Below, in pieces: positions 7,838-17,318 of a stretch of 64,000 nucleotides of DNA. The position numbers and the translations under genes were made by a program. The notes under the pieces are model-generated. The model was not told the origin of the DNA and did no database searches. It saw only the letters and a program-made list of their open reading frames with translations. The DNA is from Pseudomonadota bacterium (GTDB lineage Bacteria > Pseudomonadota > Alphaproteobacteria > Rhizobiales > Aestuariivirgaceae), in NCBI GenBank assembly GCA_963205315.1, contig CAUJIO010000024.1, forward strand, positions 1 through 64,000, read 5' to 3'. The first letter of the stretch is position 1. Every line of letters begins with the position of its first letter.

Positions 7838-9313
7838 ATGGATATCCGGAAAACCCAAGTCCTGCGCGACATACTGAAGGACCAGTCGCTGCTCAAGGAC
7901 AAATGCTACATCGACGGCAAGTGGGTCGGCGGTTCCGCCACCATCAATGTCACCAATCCGGTGAATGAAAGCGTCATCGGCACCGTGCCGAAGCTTGGCG
8001 CCGCCGAGACCCGCACCGCCATCGAGGCCGCCCAGCGTGCCCAGAAGGAATGGGCAAAGAAGACCGCCAAGGAACGCGCTGCCATCCTGCGCAAGTGGTT
8101 CAACCTGATGCTCGAGAACCAGGAGGACCTGGCCCAGATCATGACCGCTGAACAGGGCAAGCCATTGGCCGAATCGCGCGGTGAAATCGCCTACGGCGCC
8201 TCCTTCATCGAGTTCTTTGCCGAAGAGGGAAAGCGCATCTATGGCGAGACGATTCCCTCGCCCTGGCCCAACGGCCGCATGGTGGTAATCAAGCAGCCGG
8301 TCGGTGTGGTGGCGGCAATTACGCCGTGGAATTTCCCCAATGCCATGATCACCCGCAAGGCCGGCCCGGCGCTCGCCGCCGGCTGCGCCTTCGTTTGCAA
8401 GCCAGCCAATGAGACGCCGCTCTCGGCGCTGGCCATCGCCGAACTGGGCGAGCGCGCCGGCCTTCCCGCCGGTGTCTTCTCGGTCCTGACCGGTGTCAGC
8501 CGCGAGATCGGCGCCGAGATGACGTCGAGCCCCATCGTCCGTGCACTGACTTTCACCGGCTCGACCGAAGTCGGCCGCGTCCTCATGGCGCAATGTGCGC
8601 CAACGATCAAGAAGGTCGGTCTCGAACTCGGCGGCAATGCACCATTCATCGTTTTCGATGATGCCGACCTCGACGCGGCCGTGCAGGGCGCCATGATGTC
8701 GAAGTACCGCAACGCCGGCCAGACTTGCGTCTGCGCCAACCGCCTGCTGGTTCAGGACGGCGTCTATGACGCCTTTGCCGAAAAGCTGGCCGAGGCGGTG
8801 AGGAAGTTGAAGGTCGGGGATGGCACGGAAGCCGGCGTCACCACCGGTCCGCTGATCAACAAGGCGGCGATCGCCAAGGTGCAGGAGCACATTGACGACG
8901 CGGTGAAGAAGGGCGGCAAGGTCGTCGTCGGCGGAAAGTCGCTGGGCGGCAACTTCTTCGAGCCGACGCTGATCCGCGACGTGACCTCCGACATGGCAGT
9001 GGCGCGCGAGGAAACCTTTGGCCCTGTCGCACCCCTGTTCCGCTTCAAGACCGAGGAAGAGGCGATCGCCATGGCCAACGACACCGAGTTCGGCCTCGCC
9101 TGCTATTTTTATTCGCGTGACATCGGCCGCGTCTGGCGCGTCGCCGAGGGCCTCGAATACGGCATGGTGGGCATCAACGAGGGCATCATCTCGACGGCCG
9201 AAGCGCCGTTCGGCGGTGTCAAGGAATCGGGCCTCGGCCGCGAGGGATCGCATCACGGCGTCGAGGAATATCTGGAAATGAAATACATGTTGATGGGCGG
9301 GCTTGGAAAGTGA
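7838..9313 (+). CDS. gabD: NAD(P)-dependent succinate-semialdehyde dehydrogenase
   Basis: The 491-residue protein oxidises succinate semialdehyde to succinate, the last step of GABA degradation. It shows the aldehyde dehydrogenase hallmarks: TPWNFPNAM, the nucleotide-binding FTGSTEVGR, the general-base Glu in LELGGNAPF, and the catalytic Cys in [11 protein letters not shown]. The double-cysteine context is typical of SSADH. Length fits the family. The ATG follows a strong AAAGGAGGAA seven bases upstream. Its stop overlaps the GTG start of rpiA by four bases, so the genes are translationally coupled. Glutarate-semialdehyde is a possible alternative substrate. Confidence 0.85.
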   Translation: MDIRKTQVLRDILKDQSLLKDKCYIDGKWVGGSATINVTNPVNESVIGTVPKLGAAETRTAIEAAQRAQKEWAKKTAKERAAILRKWFNLMLENQEDLAQIMTAEQGKPLAESRGEIAYGASFIEFFAEEGKRIYGETIPSPWPNGRMVVIKQPVGVVAAITPWNFPNAMITRKAGPALAAGCAFVCKPANETPLSALAIAELGERAGLPAGVFSVLTGVSREIGAEMTSSPIVRALTFTGSTEVGRVLMAQCAPTIKKVGLELGGNAPFIVFDDADLDAAVQGAMMSKYRNAGQTCVCANRLLVQDGVYDAFAEKLAEAVRKLKVGDGTEAGVTTGPLINKAAIAKVQEHIDDAVKKGGKVVVGGKSLGGNFFEPTLIRDVTSDMAVAREETFGPVAPLFRFKTEEEAIAMANDTEFGLACYFYSRDIGRVWRVAEGLEYGMVGINEGIISTAEAPFGGVKESGLGREGSHHGVEEYLEMKYMLMGGLGK

Positions 9314-10005
9314 CAGCTGACGAACAGAAGAAGGCCGCGGCTCTGGCTGCACTCGACTACGTAAAGCCGGGCATGAAGCTGGGGCTCGGAACTGGCTCCA
9401 CCGCCAATCACTTCATCACGGCGCTGGCCGAGAAGGTGAAGGCCGGTCTCGACGTGCAATGCGTTGCGACCTCCCGGGCAACGTTCGAACTGGGCCAGAG
9501 CCTGGGGCTGAAGATGGTGACCCTTGAACAGCAGCCCTATCTCGACATCACGGTCGATGGCGCGGACGAGTTCGACGACAAGTTCCAGCTGATCAAGGGC
9601 GGCGGCGGCGCGCTTCTGTTCGAGAAGATCGTGGCAACGTCATCGAAATACATGATCGTCATTGCCGATCAGTCCAAGAAGGTTGCGACGCTGGGCAAGT
9701 TCCCGTTGCCCGTCGAGGTCGTGCCTTTCGGCGTGAATGCCACGGCCTGGAAGCTCGAGCGTGCGCTGCGGATTTGCGGTCTGAAGGGCAGGCTGGTGAT
9801 GCGGCTGAAGGATGGCAGGCCCTTCGTCACCGATGGCGGCAACGCAATCATCGACATCTCACTGGGCGCCATCAACGATGCCGACCGGCTGGGAAATCTG
9901 CTGAGCGTCACGCCGGGGGTTGTCGATCACGGATTGTTCATTGGCATTTGCGGCATCATTCTGATGGGTACGGATGACGGCGTGAAGACCTTCAAGAAAG
10001 CATGA
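9310..10005 (+). CDS. rpiA: Ribose-5-phosphate isomerase A
   Basis: The 231-residue enzyme interconverts ribose 5-phosphate and ribulose 5-phosphate in the pentose phosphate pathway. Visible signatures are [11 protein letters not shown] near residue 26, the active-site VDGADEFD near 82, and [14 protein letters not shown] near 97. It starts with GTG inside the gabD stop (GTGA), and its stop overlaps the gor start (ATGA). Its place between gabD and gor suggests a redox and NADPH theme for the operon. Confidence 0.93.
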   Translation: MTADEQKKAAALAALDYVKPGMKLGLGTGSTANHFITALAEKVKAGLDVQCVATSRATFELGQSLGLKMVTLEQQPYLDITVDGADEFDDKFQLIKGGGGALLFEKIVATSSKYMIVIADQSKKVATLGKFPLPVEVVPFGVNATAWKLERALRICGLKGRLVMRLKDGRPFVTDGGNAIIDISLGAINDADRLGNLLSVTPGVVDHGLFIGICGIILMGTDDGVKTFKKA

Positions 10006-11369
10006 GCAGCTTCGATTTCGATCTCTTTGTCATTGGTGCAGGGTCCGGCGGTGTGCGCGCCGGGCGCATTGCCGCGCGTTATGGCGCCAGGGTTGCTGTC
10101 GCGGAAGAATACCGCGTCGGCGGCACCTGCGTCATCCGCGGCTGCGTGCCGAAGAAACTCTTCGTCTATGCCTCGAAATTCGCAGAAGAGTTCGAGGATG
10201 CGGTGGGCTTCGGCTGGACAACCGACAAGGTGTCATTCGACTGGTCCACGCTGATCGAAAACAAGGACAAGGAGATCGACCGGCTCAACAAGGCCTATAT
10301 CCGCAACCTGGAAGGCGCGGGCGCCGAACTGATCCTGGAACGTGCCACGGCCGTCGATGCTCATACCGTCATGCTTGCGTCGGGCCGCAAGGTGACGGCG
10401 CGATATATTCTGGTCGCGACCGGGGCCACGCCTTTCGTGCCGCGCCACTTGCCTGGCCACGAGCTTGCCATCACCTCCAATGAAGCCTTCCATCTCGAGC
10501 GCCTGCCGTCGCGGATTGTCATCGTCGGGGGCGGATATATCGCGGTGGAGTTCGCCGGCATTTTTTCGGGCCTCGGTGTCGAGACCATTCTTGTTTATCG
10601 CGGCGAGCAGATCCTGCGCGGATTCGACGACGACATCCGCAATCATCTTGCCACCGAGATGAAGAAGAAGGGCATCGAGCTTCGCATGCAGTCCGATATC
10701 GCCAGGATCGACCGTTCCGGCGATGGCGTTCGCGTGACGCTGAACGATGGCGCGGGCTTCGGCGCCGGCCAGATCATGTTTGCCACAGGCCGCATTCCCA
10801 ATGTCACCGGACTGGGGCTGGATGCCGCGGGCGTCGAACTGACGCCGCACATGGCAGTGAAGGTCGATGCCCGCTCAAAGACGAACGTGGATTCGATCTA
10901 TGCCGTGGGCGACGTCACCAATCGCGTCAACCTGACGCCCGTTGCGATCCGTGAGGGGCATGCCTTCGCCGACACGGTGTTCGGCGGCAAGCCGGTCGAG
11001 GTGGACCACAGCCTGATCCCCACCGCCGTCTTCTCGCAGCCTGAGATCGGCACGGTGGGGCTGACCGAGCAGCAGGCCCGGCAGGGCTTCAAGTCCGTCG
11101 ACATCTACAAGACCTCGTTCCGTCCGATGAAGCACACGCTCTCTGGCCGCGACGAACGCACGCTGATGAAGCTGGTGGTCGATGGCGATACAGACCGCGT
11201 GCTCGGCTGCCACATCGCCGGTCCCGATGCGGGAGAAATGGCGCAACTCCTGGGGATATCGATTAGGCTGGGAGCCAAGAAATCCGACTTCGACGCCACC
11301 ATGGCGGTCCATCCGACCGCCGCCGAAGAACTTGTCACCCTCCGCGAGAAATGGGTGCCGGGGAAGTAA
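10002..11369 (+). CDS. gor: Glutathione-disulfide reductase
   Basis: This 455-residue flavoenzyme reduces oxidised glutathione with NADPH. It has the N-terminal FAD motif GAGSGGVRAG, the redox-active disulfide GGTCVIRGCVPKK, the second Rossmann GGGYIAVEFAG, the FAD-contacting motif YAVGDVT, and the C-terminal HPTAAEE with the catalytic His-Glu. Length and order match the family, and lack of an extra N-terminal module argues against mercuric reductase. It is the third gene of the overlapping gabD-rpiA-gor operon. Confidence 0.92.
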   Translation: MSSFDFDLFVIGAGSGGVRAGRIAARYGARVAVAEEYRVGGTCVIRGCVPKKLFVYASKFAEEFEDAVGFGWTTDKVSFDWSTLIENKDKEIDRLNKAYIRNLEGAGAELILERATAVDAHTVMLASGRKVTARYILVATGATPFVPRHLPGHELAITSNEAFHLERLPSRIVIVGGGYIAVEFAGIFSGLGVETILVYRGEQILRGFDDDIRNHLATEMKKKGIELRMQSDIARIDRSGDGVRVTLNDGAGFGAGQIMFATGRIPNVTGLGLDAAGVELTPHMAVKVDARSKTNVDSIYAVGDVTNRVNLTPVAIREGHAFADTVFGGKPVEVDHSLIPTAVFSQPEIGTVGLTEQQARQGFKSVDIYKTSFRPMKHTLSGRDERTLMKLVVDGDTDRVLGCHIAGPDAGEMAQLLGISIRLGAKKSDFDATMAVHPTAAEELVTLREKWVPGK

Positions 11370-11386
11370 GCCCGTTTACCGGTTGT

Positions 11387-11411
11387 GGAATATCCTGCCT
11401 TCTGGGGCGTA
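11387..11411 (+). promoter_or_regulatory. Possible ECF sigma-type promoter
   Basis: GGAAT (11387-11391), 16 bases, then CGTA (11408-11411) resembles ECF promoters, which are often autoregulated. It stands about 20 bases before the sigma gene. The match is short, so this is suggestive only. Confidence 0.35.
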
Positions 11412-11424
11412 ATCACCCCAGAAG
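11399..11424 (+). promoter_or_regulatory. Nine-bp inverted repeat over the sigma gene leader
   Basis: CTTCTGGGG (11399-11407) and CCCCAGAAG (11416-11424) form a perfect stem with an eight-base loop. No T-run follows, so a simple terminator for gor is unlikely. The right arm includes part of the AGAAGGA ribosome binding site of the sigma gene, so the hairpin could limit translation. Confidence 0.45.
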
Positions 11425-11433
11425 GATGTTCCC

Positions 11434-11943
11434 GTGGATTTCAAGACGCAACTCGCCAGTGAACTGCCGCCGCTCAGGCGCTTCGCGCGCGCGTTGTGTG
11501 GCGACGCCGCCCTTGCAGACGATCTTGTTCAGGACTGTGTCGAGCGGGCTTTGACCAAGAGTCATCTTTACGACCCGGCGCGGCCTTTGCGTGCGTGGCT
11601 CTATGCCGTGTTGCGCAACCTCTATATCAGCGGCCTGCGCCGCAGTGGCCGATCGACAGTCGTCAAGACGGTTGATGACCTGATGGAAGGCGAAGGCGCG
11701 GTGCCGCCACAGCAGGAGGAGAGGCTGGCGGTCGGTTCTGTGACAGCTGCGTTGGACCGGCTGGCGCCGCAGCATCGTGAAGTCATCGTTCTCGTCTCGC
11801 TTGAGGAAATGAGCTACCGCGACGTGGCCGAAATTCTCGGCGTGCCTCTGGGCACTGTCATGTCGCGCCTGTCGCGGGCGCGGGAACATTTGAGATCAAT
11901 CCTGGAAGACCGCGGCCATACGGTTCTGAGGCGGGTGAAATGA
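11434..11943 (+). CDS. ECF RNA polymerase sigma factor
   Basis: The 169-residue product has only regions 2 and 4, as ECF sigma factors do. Region 2 spans roughly residues 9-70 (LADDLVQDCVERAL, RAWLYAVLRNLYI); region 4, about 105-155, carries a helix-turn-helix with SYRDVAEILGVPLGTVMSRLSR. It directs RNA polymerase to a stress or envelope regulon. The start is GTG, preceded by AGAAGGA; an ATG at 11426 is out of frame. Its stop overlaps the ATG of the next gene, a membrane anti-sigma factor. The signal is not apparent. Confidence 0.9.
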   Translation: MDFKTQLASELPPLRRFARALCGDAALADDLVQDCVERALTKSHLYDPARPLRAWLYAVLRNLYISGLRRSGRSTVVKTVDDLMEGEGAVPPQQEERLAVGSVTAALDRLAPQHREVIVLVSLEEMSYRDVAEILGVPLGTVMSRLSRAREHLRSILEDRGHTVLRRVK

Positions 11944-12698
11944 CTGTGAACAAGATCGATGACTGGGCGCTTCATGCCTATGTCGACAATGAAGTGTCTG
12001 ACGAACAGCGTGCCGAGATCGAGCAGCAATTGCGCGCCGATCCTGAAATGGCGCAGAAAGTTGAAGCCTGGCGCCGCCAGCGGGATCTCATGAAACAGGC
12101 TTACGATGGCGTGCTGGCCGAAGCGCTGCCGTCCAGCCTCGCCGCAACTCTTCGCACCGGGGGTGGTTTGGCGGCGAGGCCTTATCTGGCGATGGCAGCT
12201 GCCATTGCGCTTCTGCTGATCGGTGGCTTTGGAGGCTGGTCTTTCGCTCTGCAAACCGGGGCGCGGGAGGTCGCTGACATCGCCCGGGACGCATTGTCTG
12301 CACACGAGGTTTACGCCGCCGAAGTGCGGCATCCCGTCGAAGTGAAAGCCGATGAAAAGGCGCATCTTCAGGCATGGCTGTCGAAACGTGTGGGGACGCC
12401 TTTCATCGTCCCGGACCTCACGTCCGAGGGGTACACCTTGCTCGGAGGAAGGCTGGTGGCGTCAGGCGAAAGGCCGGCAGCGCTGCTCATGTATGAGGAT
12501 GCCAAGGCCAACCGCATTTCCATCCTGCTCACCTCGCGCGATGACGATAGCGAGACCGCGCTGCATGTTGAACAGCGCGGTGGCCTGATCGCCTGCTATT
12601 GGCGCGATGGCAAGCTGGCCTTCGCTGTCGCCGGTCAAATGGCCCGCGACCCGATGATGAAGCTGGCCGCGGCCATTTACGAGCGCGTAGAAGGCTGA
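11940..12698 (+). CDS. Transmembrane anti-sigma factor
   Basis: The 252-residue protein starts with a cytoplasmic anti-sigma-like segment (LHAYVDNEVSDEQRAEIEQQL, residues about 11-31). It then has a single transmembrane helix near residues 80-102 and a periplasmic domain of about 150 residues. The HxxxCxxC zinc motif of many ECF anti-sigmas is absent; only the LHAYVDNE part is kept. It should hold the upstream sigma factor inactive until a periplasmic signal is sensed. The ATGA overlap gives coupled, near-equal synthesis. Confidence 0.85.
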   Translation: MTVNKIDDWALHAYVDNEVSDEQRAEIEQQLRADPEMAQKVEAWRRQRDLMKQAYDGVLAEALPSSLAATLRTGGGLAARPYLAMAAAIALLLIGGFGGWSFALQTGAREVADIARDALSAHEVYAAEVRHPVEVKADEKAHLQAWLSKRVGTPFIVPDLTSEGYTLLGGRLVASGERPAALLMYEDAKANRISILLTSRDDDSETALHVEQRGGLIACYWRDGKLAFAVAGQMARDPMMKLAAAIYERVEG

Positions 12699-12946
12699 CC
12701 GCCTGACCGGTTTTAATTTGATGCGAATGAGAGTGCCTGCTTGCATCAGGATCGTGTTGCCGCATGCCCAAGGGAACTGACGCGGGCTGTGAAATTCCGG
12801 AATCGAAACACTCAATCGGCGTGATGTGCCAGGATCCGATCAGGCCTTGCTGCCTCAGACCGGAATGTTTAGTATAACGTTCGAGTGGGCGATGAACGAA
12901 GTGGCGGTGCAGCCATTCTTCGTATTGGATTTTAGAGGTCCCGCAC

Positions 12947-14428
12947 ATGGCTACACTCGATTTGTCACTTCTTCTTCAAACTGCCGACTTGACCAGTGCA
13001 GACTCGGTTTCATTCGACGCCTTTGTGGCCAGCGCGTCCAATCTCTGGCGATGGACGACTCCGAATGGCAATCTCATTGACGTTGTCGGAAGTGGAATGA
13101 CCTTCAGCGCCGGTCACGCGACAGGCGGCACCGTCACCGCCATCGGGTTCAATGTTGGCAATGATGGCCCGTCACTCACCGAAATCCAGATCACTGGCCT
13201 GTCACTGGGCGCTGCCAGTCTCGACAACAGCGCCGGCCGTTTTTGGCGCATGCTGGAAGGCGACGACACCATCATCGGCCCGACCGCGAACGCCACGCCG
13301 GGATTGGCCGATGAGGTCAAGTTCTTCGGCGACAATCTGATCGCCCGGCAAGGGGTTGCAAAAGGTGGTGACGATACCATCGCCACCGGCACTGCCCGCG
13401 CCACGGTGATTGGTGATGTTGTCGAGGTCGGCAGCGACGCCGCAGGGATGCCGGATATCGATTACCGCGGAGGCGACGACACGGTCAACGGCGCTGTCAC
13501 GGCACTGCGGCAGACCATCTTCGGCGATGCCCGGGCGGTTCATGCTTCGGGGGCGTTGACCGGTGGCGACGACACCATCGTGCTGCTTGCTTCCGCCGTG
13601 GGCAGCGGAGTGTATGGCGATGCCTTCACCGTCGGCGGTACGGCGGACCGCAAGGCCGTACTGATTGGTGGCGATGATGTCATCGATGCAAGCGGCTGCA
13701 CGGCGGACTTCATCTCGCTCGAAGGCGACGTTGGAACGATGCTGTCATTCGCCACGGTCAGAGGTGGAGACGACACGATGGACGGGGGATCCGGGCGGGA
13801 CAACATTGTCGGCGACATTCACAACGGCGGTGCCGATAAGATGGTGTGCGGCAACGACACGATCCGCGGCAACGACGGCAGCGACACCGTCATTGGTGAC
13901 GTTCACAATGGCGGAACCGGGCCTACGATATGCGGCGATGACACGATTTTTGGCGGTGACGGTGACGACAGCGTCATCGGCGACATTGCCAATCTGACTG
14001 CCGGAGCCAAAGTGGTGGGTGGCGACGACAGGCTGTTCGGCGGCAGCGGCAATGACCGCATCATCGGCGGATTGGGAAATGACCGGTTGACCGGTGGAAC
14101 CGGAAGCGATGCGTTCCACTTTGACGCGGCACTTGATTCAGCGCTCAATCGCGATGTGATCCGCGATTTTTCTGCGGCCGACGACACGATCCTGATCTAC
14201 AGCTCCGTCTTCAGCTCACTGGGACAGGCTCCCGGCACACTGGGCGCCACGGCCTTCTTCGCCTCGGTGGACGGGCTGGCACATGACCGCAATGACCGTA
14301 TCGTCTACAACACTGAAAGCGGAGTGCTCAGTTACGACGCGGATGGCAACCGGTCGGGCGAGGCTGTTGCTTTCGCCGTATTGTCCGGTACACCCGACAT
14401 CAGCAACCTGGATTTTCTGGTCGTCTGA
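12947..14428 (+). CDS. RTX-repeat calcium-binding protein
   Basis: The 493-residue protein has no Sec signal. From about residue 100 it carries many GGDDTI-like units with irregular spacing, becoming regular glycine/aspartate nonapeptides near residues 300-390 (GGDGDDSVIGD, GGSGNDRIIGGLGNDRLTGG). The C-terminal part FHFDAALDS...RDVIRDFSAADDTI matches the end domain of serralysin-like type I secretion substrates. It is therefore probably exported by a type I system encoded elsewhere. No catalytic domain is visible. GAGG lies nine bases before the ATG. A 248-base gap without other genes precedes it. Confidence 0.85.
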   Translation: MATLDLSLLLQTADLTSADSVSFDAFVASASNLWRWTTPNGNLIDVVGSGMTFSAGHATGGTVTAIGFNVGNDGPSLTEIQITGLSLGAASLDNSAGRFWRMLEGDDTIIGPTANATPGLADEVKFFGDNLIARQGVAKGGDDTIATGTARATVIGDVVEVGSDAAGMPDIDYRGGDDTVNGAVTALRQTIFGDARAVHASGALTGGDDTIVLLASAVGSGVYGDAFTVGGTADRKAVLIGGDDVIDASGCTADFISLEGDVGTMLSFATVRGGDDTMDGGSGRDNIVGDIHNGGADKMVCGNDTIRGNDGSDTVIGDVHNGGTGPTICGDDTIFGGDGDDSVIGDIANLTAGAKVVGGDDRLFGGSGNDRIIGGLGNDRLTGGTGSDAFHFDAALDSALNRDVIRDFSAADDTILIYSSVFSSLGQAPGTLGATAFFASVDGLAHDRNDRIVYNTESGVLSYDADGNRSGEAVAFAVLSGTPDISNLDFLVV

Positions 14429-14449
14429 CGCAGACACTCCGCCCCGCCG

Positions 14450-15046
14450 CTATTGGTCCAAGATCTCGAAATGCGCTTCCGTGGTGATGCCGTTGTTGAT
14501 GGGCAGCATGTCCTGCGGGCAGGCCGAGAACGCGATGATCGCATCCATCTCGGCGCGGAACACAACGTAGTCACCGGGCTTGCAAAGGCAGTTTCCCCAT
14601 TCGAGGCTGCCGTCCGGATGCCAGGGAATGTTCATGAACAGGTTGAGTGAATCCGGTGTGTAAGGAATGAACAGGCCGAGTTCCATCAGTCCCGCATGCA
14701 GGTTGTCCCGGCAATTGTCGTGATAGTGCGTGCAGCCGAGAAGCCCGTAGCGCTCATTGTCGCAAGGGGCAATCAGCGTGTCGTGGCGGCCGGGGGATCC
14801 TTCCTTGGTCAGGGTCAGGATCGGACGGCGGCGGTTGGTGATCATCTTGTCACCTTCCACCGGGAACAGCCTCGTCCAGAAGGCGCGGCAATGTTCCATG
14901 CCCATGTACTCACGCAGATCACCGGCGTTGAAGGCCCAGAAATCCACCACCTGATTGCCGTGGGTATTGATGATCTTGACCGATTGGCCCTTGGCAATGC
15001 GAACGGCCTTGCCACGGCGAGCCGGAATGGTCTGTAGTGTGCTCAT
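14450..15046 (-). CDS. DUF1989 / urea carboxylase-associated family protein
   Basis: The 198-residue protein matches the DUF1989 family by its NxxGNQVVDFWAF, EYMGMEHCRAF and WGNCLCKPGDYV segments. Relatives include the carboxyguanidine deiminase subunits CgdA/CgdB and other urea carboxylase-associated proteins. Only one copy is present and no urea carboxylase is nearby, so the exact reaction is open. The start is set by AGGAGG five bases before the ATG at 15046, not the ATG 15 bases upstream. It is divergent from a ureohydrolase with only 36 bases between them, which suggests shared control and linked guanidino-compound metabolism. Confidence 0.75.
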   Translation of the reverse strand: MSTLQTIPARRGKAVRIAKGQSVKIINTHGNQVVDFWAFNAGDLREYMGMEHCRAFWTRLFPVEGDKMITNRRRPILTLTKEGSPGRHDTLIAPCDNERYGLLGCTHYHDNCRDNLHAGLMELGLFIPYTPDSLNLFMNIPWHPDGSLEWGNCLCKPGDYVVFRAEMDAIIAFSACPQDMLPINNGITTEAHFEILDQ

Positions 15047-15082
15047 GGAATCCTCCTGCAACGTGTGTTGAGGTTATGCATA

Positions 15083-16039
15083 GTGAAGAAAGACCCGCGC
15101 TTCCAGCCCGTCGATGCATCCGTGACGCCGCGCTTTTCCGGCATTGCCACCTTCATGCGCACACAGCGCCACGAGATTTCACCCGAACTCGATATCGCGC
15201 TGGTCGGCGTGCCCTTTGATATTGGAGTGAATTACCGCACGGGATCACGGCAGGGGCCGGCTGCCGTGCGCGAGGCGTCGCGGCTGATCCGTTGCGTGCA
15301 TCCCGTTTCCGGCATAGCGCCATACGAACTCTGCAACGTCGCCGACGTGGGCGATGCACCTGTCAATCCGATCGATCTTGCGCGCTCGATCAGCCTCATC
15401 GAGGAGTTCTTCGCCAGACTTCATGCCGATGGCGTTCTGCCCTTGTCGATTGGCGGCGACCATACCGTACCGCTGCCGGTCCTTCGCGGCATTGCCCGGA
15501 AACAGCCGGTCGGCATTTTCCACATCGATAGTCACGCCGACACGCTGGATACGCTGGCGGGGACAACGATCAACCATGCAACGACGTTCCGCCGTGGCGT
15601 GGAGGAGGGACTGATCGACCCGACGCGCGTCATCCAGATCGGCCTGCGTGGGTCGCGCTTCTCTCCTGACGATATCAAATGGGGTCAGGACCACGGCTTC
15701 ACCTGCATCACCATCGACGACTACGAGCGCATGGGACGCGATGAAGTCGTCGCAAGGATTCGCGCCGTGCTGGGGACCGGCCCCACCTACATGACCATCG
15801 ACATCGACGGCATTGATCCCGCCTGGGCGCCGGGCACGGGTGTTCCCGAAATCGGCGGCCTCACGCCGCGCGACGTGCAGGTGATGATCCGCGCCCTCCG
15901 GGGCCTGCATCTGGTGGGCGGTGACATCTGCGAGGTGGCGCCGTGCTTCGATCCCACAGGCATCACAGCCATAACGGCGGCCAATCTGATGTGGGAAATG
16001 CTCTGCGTGCTGGCCGATTCAAAGGCTACGCGCTGTTAG
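15083..16039 (+). CDS. Ureohydrolase, agmatinase family
   Basis: The roughly 318-residue enzyme belongs to the arginase/agmatinase superfamily, which uses two metal ions to release urea from a guanidino group. All metal-binding motifs are present: GGDHT, HIDSHADT and TIDIDGIDPAWAPGTG. The KKDPRFQPVDA start with GTG at 15083 is preferred; the frame is open six codons further. Agmatine is the default substrate, but guanidinobutyrate, guanidinopropionate or guanidine are possible for such paralogues. The divergent DUF1989 neighbour supports a guanidino substrate. Confidence 0.8.
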   Translation: MKKDPRFQPVDASVTPRFSGIATFMRTQRHEISPELDIALVGVPFDIGVNYRTGSRQGPAAVREASRLIRCVHPVSGIAPYELCNVADVGDAPVNPIDLARSISLIEEFFARLHADGVLPLSIGGDHTVPLPVLRGIARKQPVGIFHIDSHADTLDTLAGTTINHATTFRRGVEEGLIDPTRVIQIGLRGSRFSPDDIKWGQDHGFTCITIDDYERMGRDEVVARIRAVLGTGPTYMTIDIDGIDPAWAPGTGVPEIGGLTPRDVQVMIRALRGLHLVGGDICEVAPCFDPTGITAITAANLMWEMLCVLADSKATRC

Positions 16040-16058
16040 ATAAAGGAACTGCCGCGGC

Positions 16059-17183
16059 CTACAGAATGAAATCGCCCTGATCCAGTGTATGAAGGCCATT
16101 CAGGCGGATGGTCATCTCTGCCCCGGTATCGGCATCGGTGCTGACCTTGATAAAGGTGTAGAAGTTCGCCTTGTCCTGCACGACCCGGACTTGACCCACG
16201 CCATTGAATCCGCTGCTGCCGCGGAACGTGAATTCATTGTCTGCGCCGCCCGGCACGGCATCAATGGCCGACAGATCGATGCGGTCGGAAGCGCTGGCGT
16301 TGAAATCCGTGATGATGTCGATGTTGGCGCCGCGCGAATCGGACACTGAGAGATAGATGAATTGATCGTTGCCGTCGCCGCCGGTCAGAGTGTCGAGTCC
16401 GGTTCCACCATTGATCTTGTCATTGCCGAAATTGCCGTCGATGACGTCGTCGCCGGCCCCGCCAGAACAGGTATCTCCCTTGTCGTTGCTGGCATCGGAA
16501 GACAGGCCGCCGCCGCTGATGCGGTCATCGTCGGCGCCGCCTGACAGCGTATCCGCGCCGGCTCCGCCCCTGATGTCGTCATTTCCGCTTCCGCCGTTGA
16601 TCGTGTCGCCGCCATCGCCGGTCGATGAACTGAAAGCTTCACCATAGAGGCTGTCGGCGCCTTCTCCGCCCTCGATGGTGTCACCGCCCGCACCGCCATA
16701 GACCTGATCGCCGCCGCCGCCACCCCAAATCTGGTCAGCCCCCTGATCGCCGTAGATATAGTCCGTGCCGGCCTGGCCATAGAGCGTGTCGACTCCGGAT
16801 CCGCCATAGATTTCATCGAACCCGCCGCCGCCATAGACGGTGTCGTCGCCGGCATCGCCGTAGATCTTGTCGCTCGATCCGATAACCGCCCAGTCTGGAT
16901 TGCCGTCATAGGGTGTCGACACCCCGAGCAGCGTGAGGTCAGGCGCGGTATCACCGTAGATGATGTCATTGCCGTCGCCGCCAAAGATCTCATCTCCCTC
17001 CGCATCGGAGCCGATTTCGAGGTAAATGTCGCCGACGATGATGTCGTTGCCGCCGAAGCCCTTGAGGGCGAATAGTCCGGAGTTCCCATAGTTATCACAG
17101 CCCCGGTCGCCCAGGTCACGGGCATCCCCGATGAGGAAATCGTCGTTTTCCGTGCCGGTGAGGGGGCCGCCGATATCTGCCAT
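16059..17183 (-). CDS. RTX-repeat calcium-binding protein
   Basis: The 374-residue product is almost entirely RTX repeats of the GGxGxDxIYG type from residue about 45 to 270. A C-terminal region then follows (FIYLSVSDSRGANIDIITDFNASASDRIDLSAIDA) like that of M10 serralysin-type secreted proteins. No Sec signal is seen, which fits type I secretion. AGGAGAA precedes the ATG by about six bases. It ends close to the ureohydrolase gene (convergent) and diverges from ileS. No enzyme domain is visible. Confidence 0.87.
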   Translation of the reverse strand: MADIGGPLTGTENDDFLIGDARDLGDRGCDNYGNSGLFALKGFGGNDIIVGDIYLEIGSDAEGDEIFGGDGNDIIYGDTAPDLTLLGVSTPYDGNPDWAVIGSSDKIYGDAGDDTVYGGGGFDEIYGGSGVDTLYGQAGTDYIYGDQGADQIWGGGGGDQVYGGAGGDTIEGGEGADSLYGEAFSSSTGDGGDTINGGSGNDDIRGGAGADTLSGGADDDRISGGGLSSDASNDKGDTCSGGAGDDVIDGNFGNDKINGGTGLDTLTGGDGNDQFIYLSVSDSRGANIDIITDFNASASDRIDLSAIDAVPGGADNEFTFRGSSGFNGVGQVRVVQDKANFYTFIKVSTDADTGAEMTIRLNGLHTLDQGDFIL

Positions 17184-17318
17184 GGTCTTCTCCTGAAAAG
17201 CTCTCCGGCCAAAGATTACGGTTAGTCATGTGGCATTGTCGAGGCCGGAAACCATGACTTTATCGACGCGGCCAAGGCTGCTAGAAGCGCGTCCGATCAA
17301 GAGATTGGACTGTTTCCC

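Noticed and set aside
7805-9352. 515-codon minus-strand open frame
   Set aside because: It lies opposite gabD, whose protein is clearly an aldehyde dehydrogenase; the minus-strand product has no family features and is a GC-rich codon shadow.
16385-17212. 275-codon minus-strand frame within the RTX gene, and a possible CRISPR-like repeat array
   Set aside because: The frame is a shift of the RTX gene, and the periodicity is from glycine/aspartate nonapeptides, with no spacer structure.
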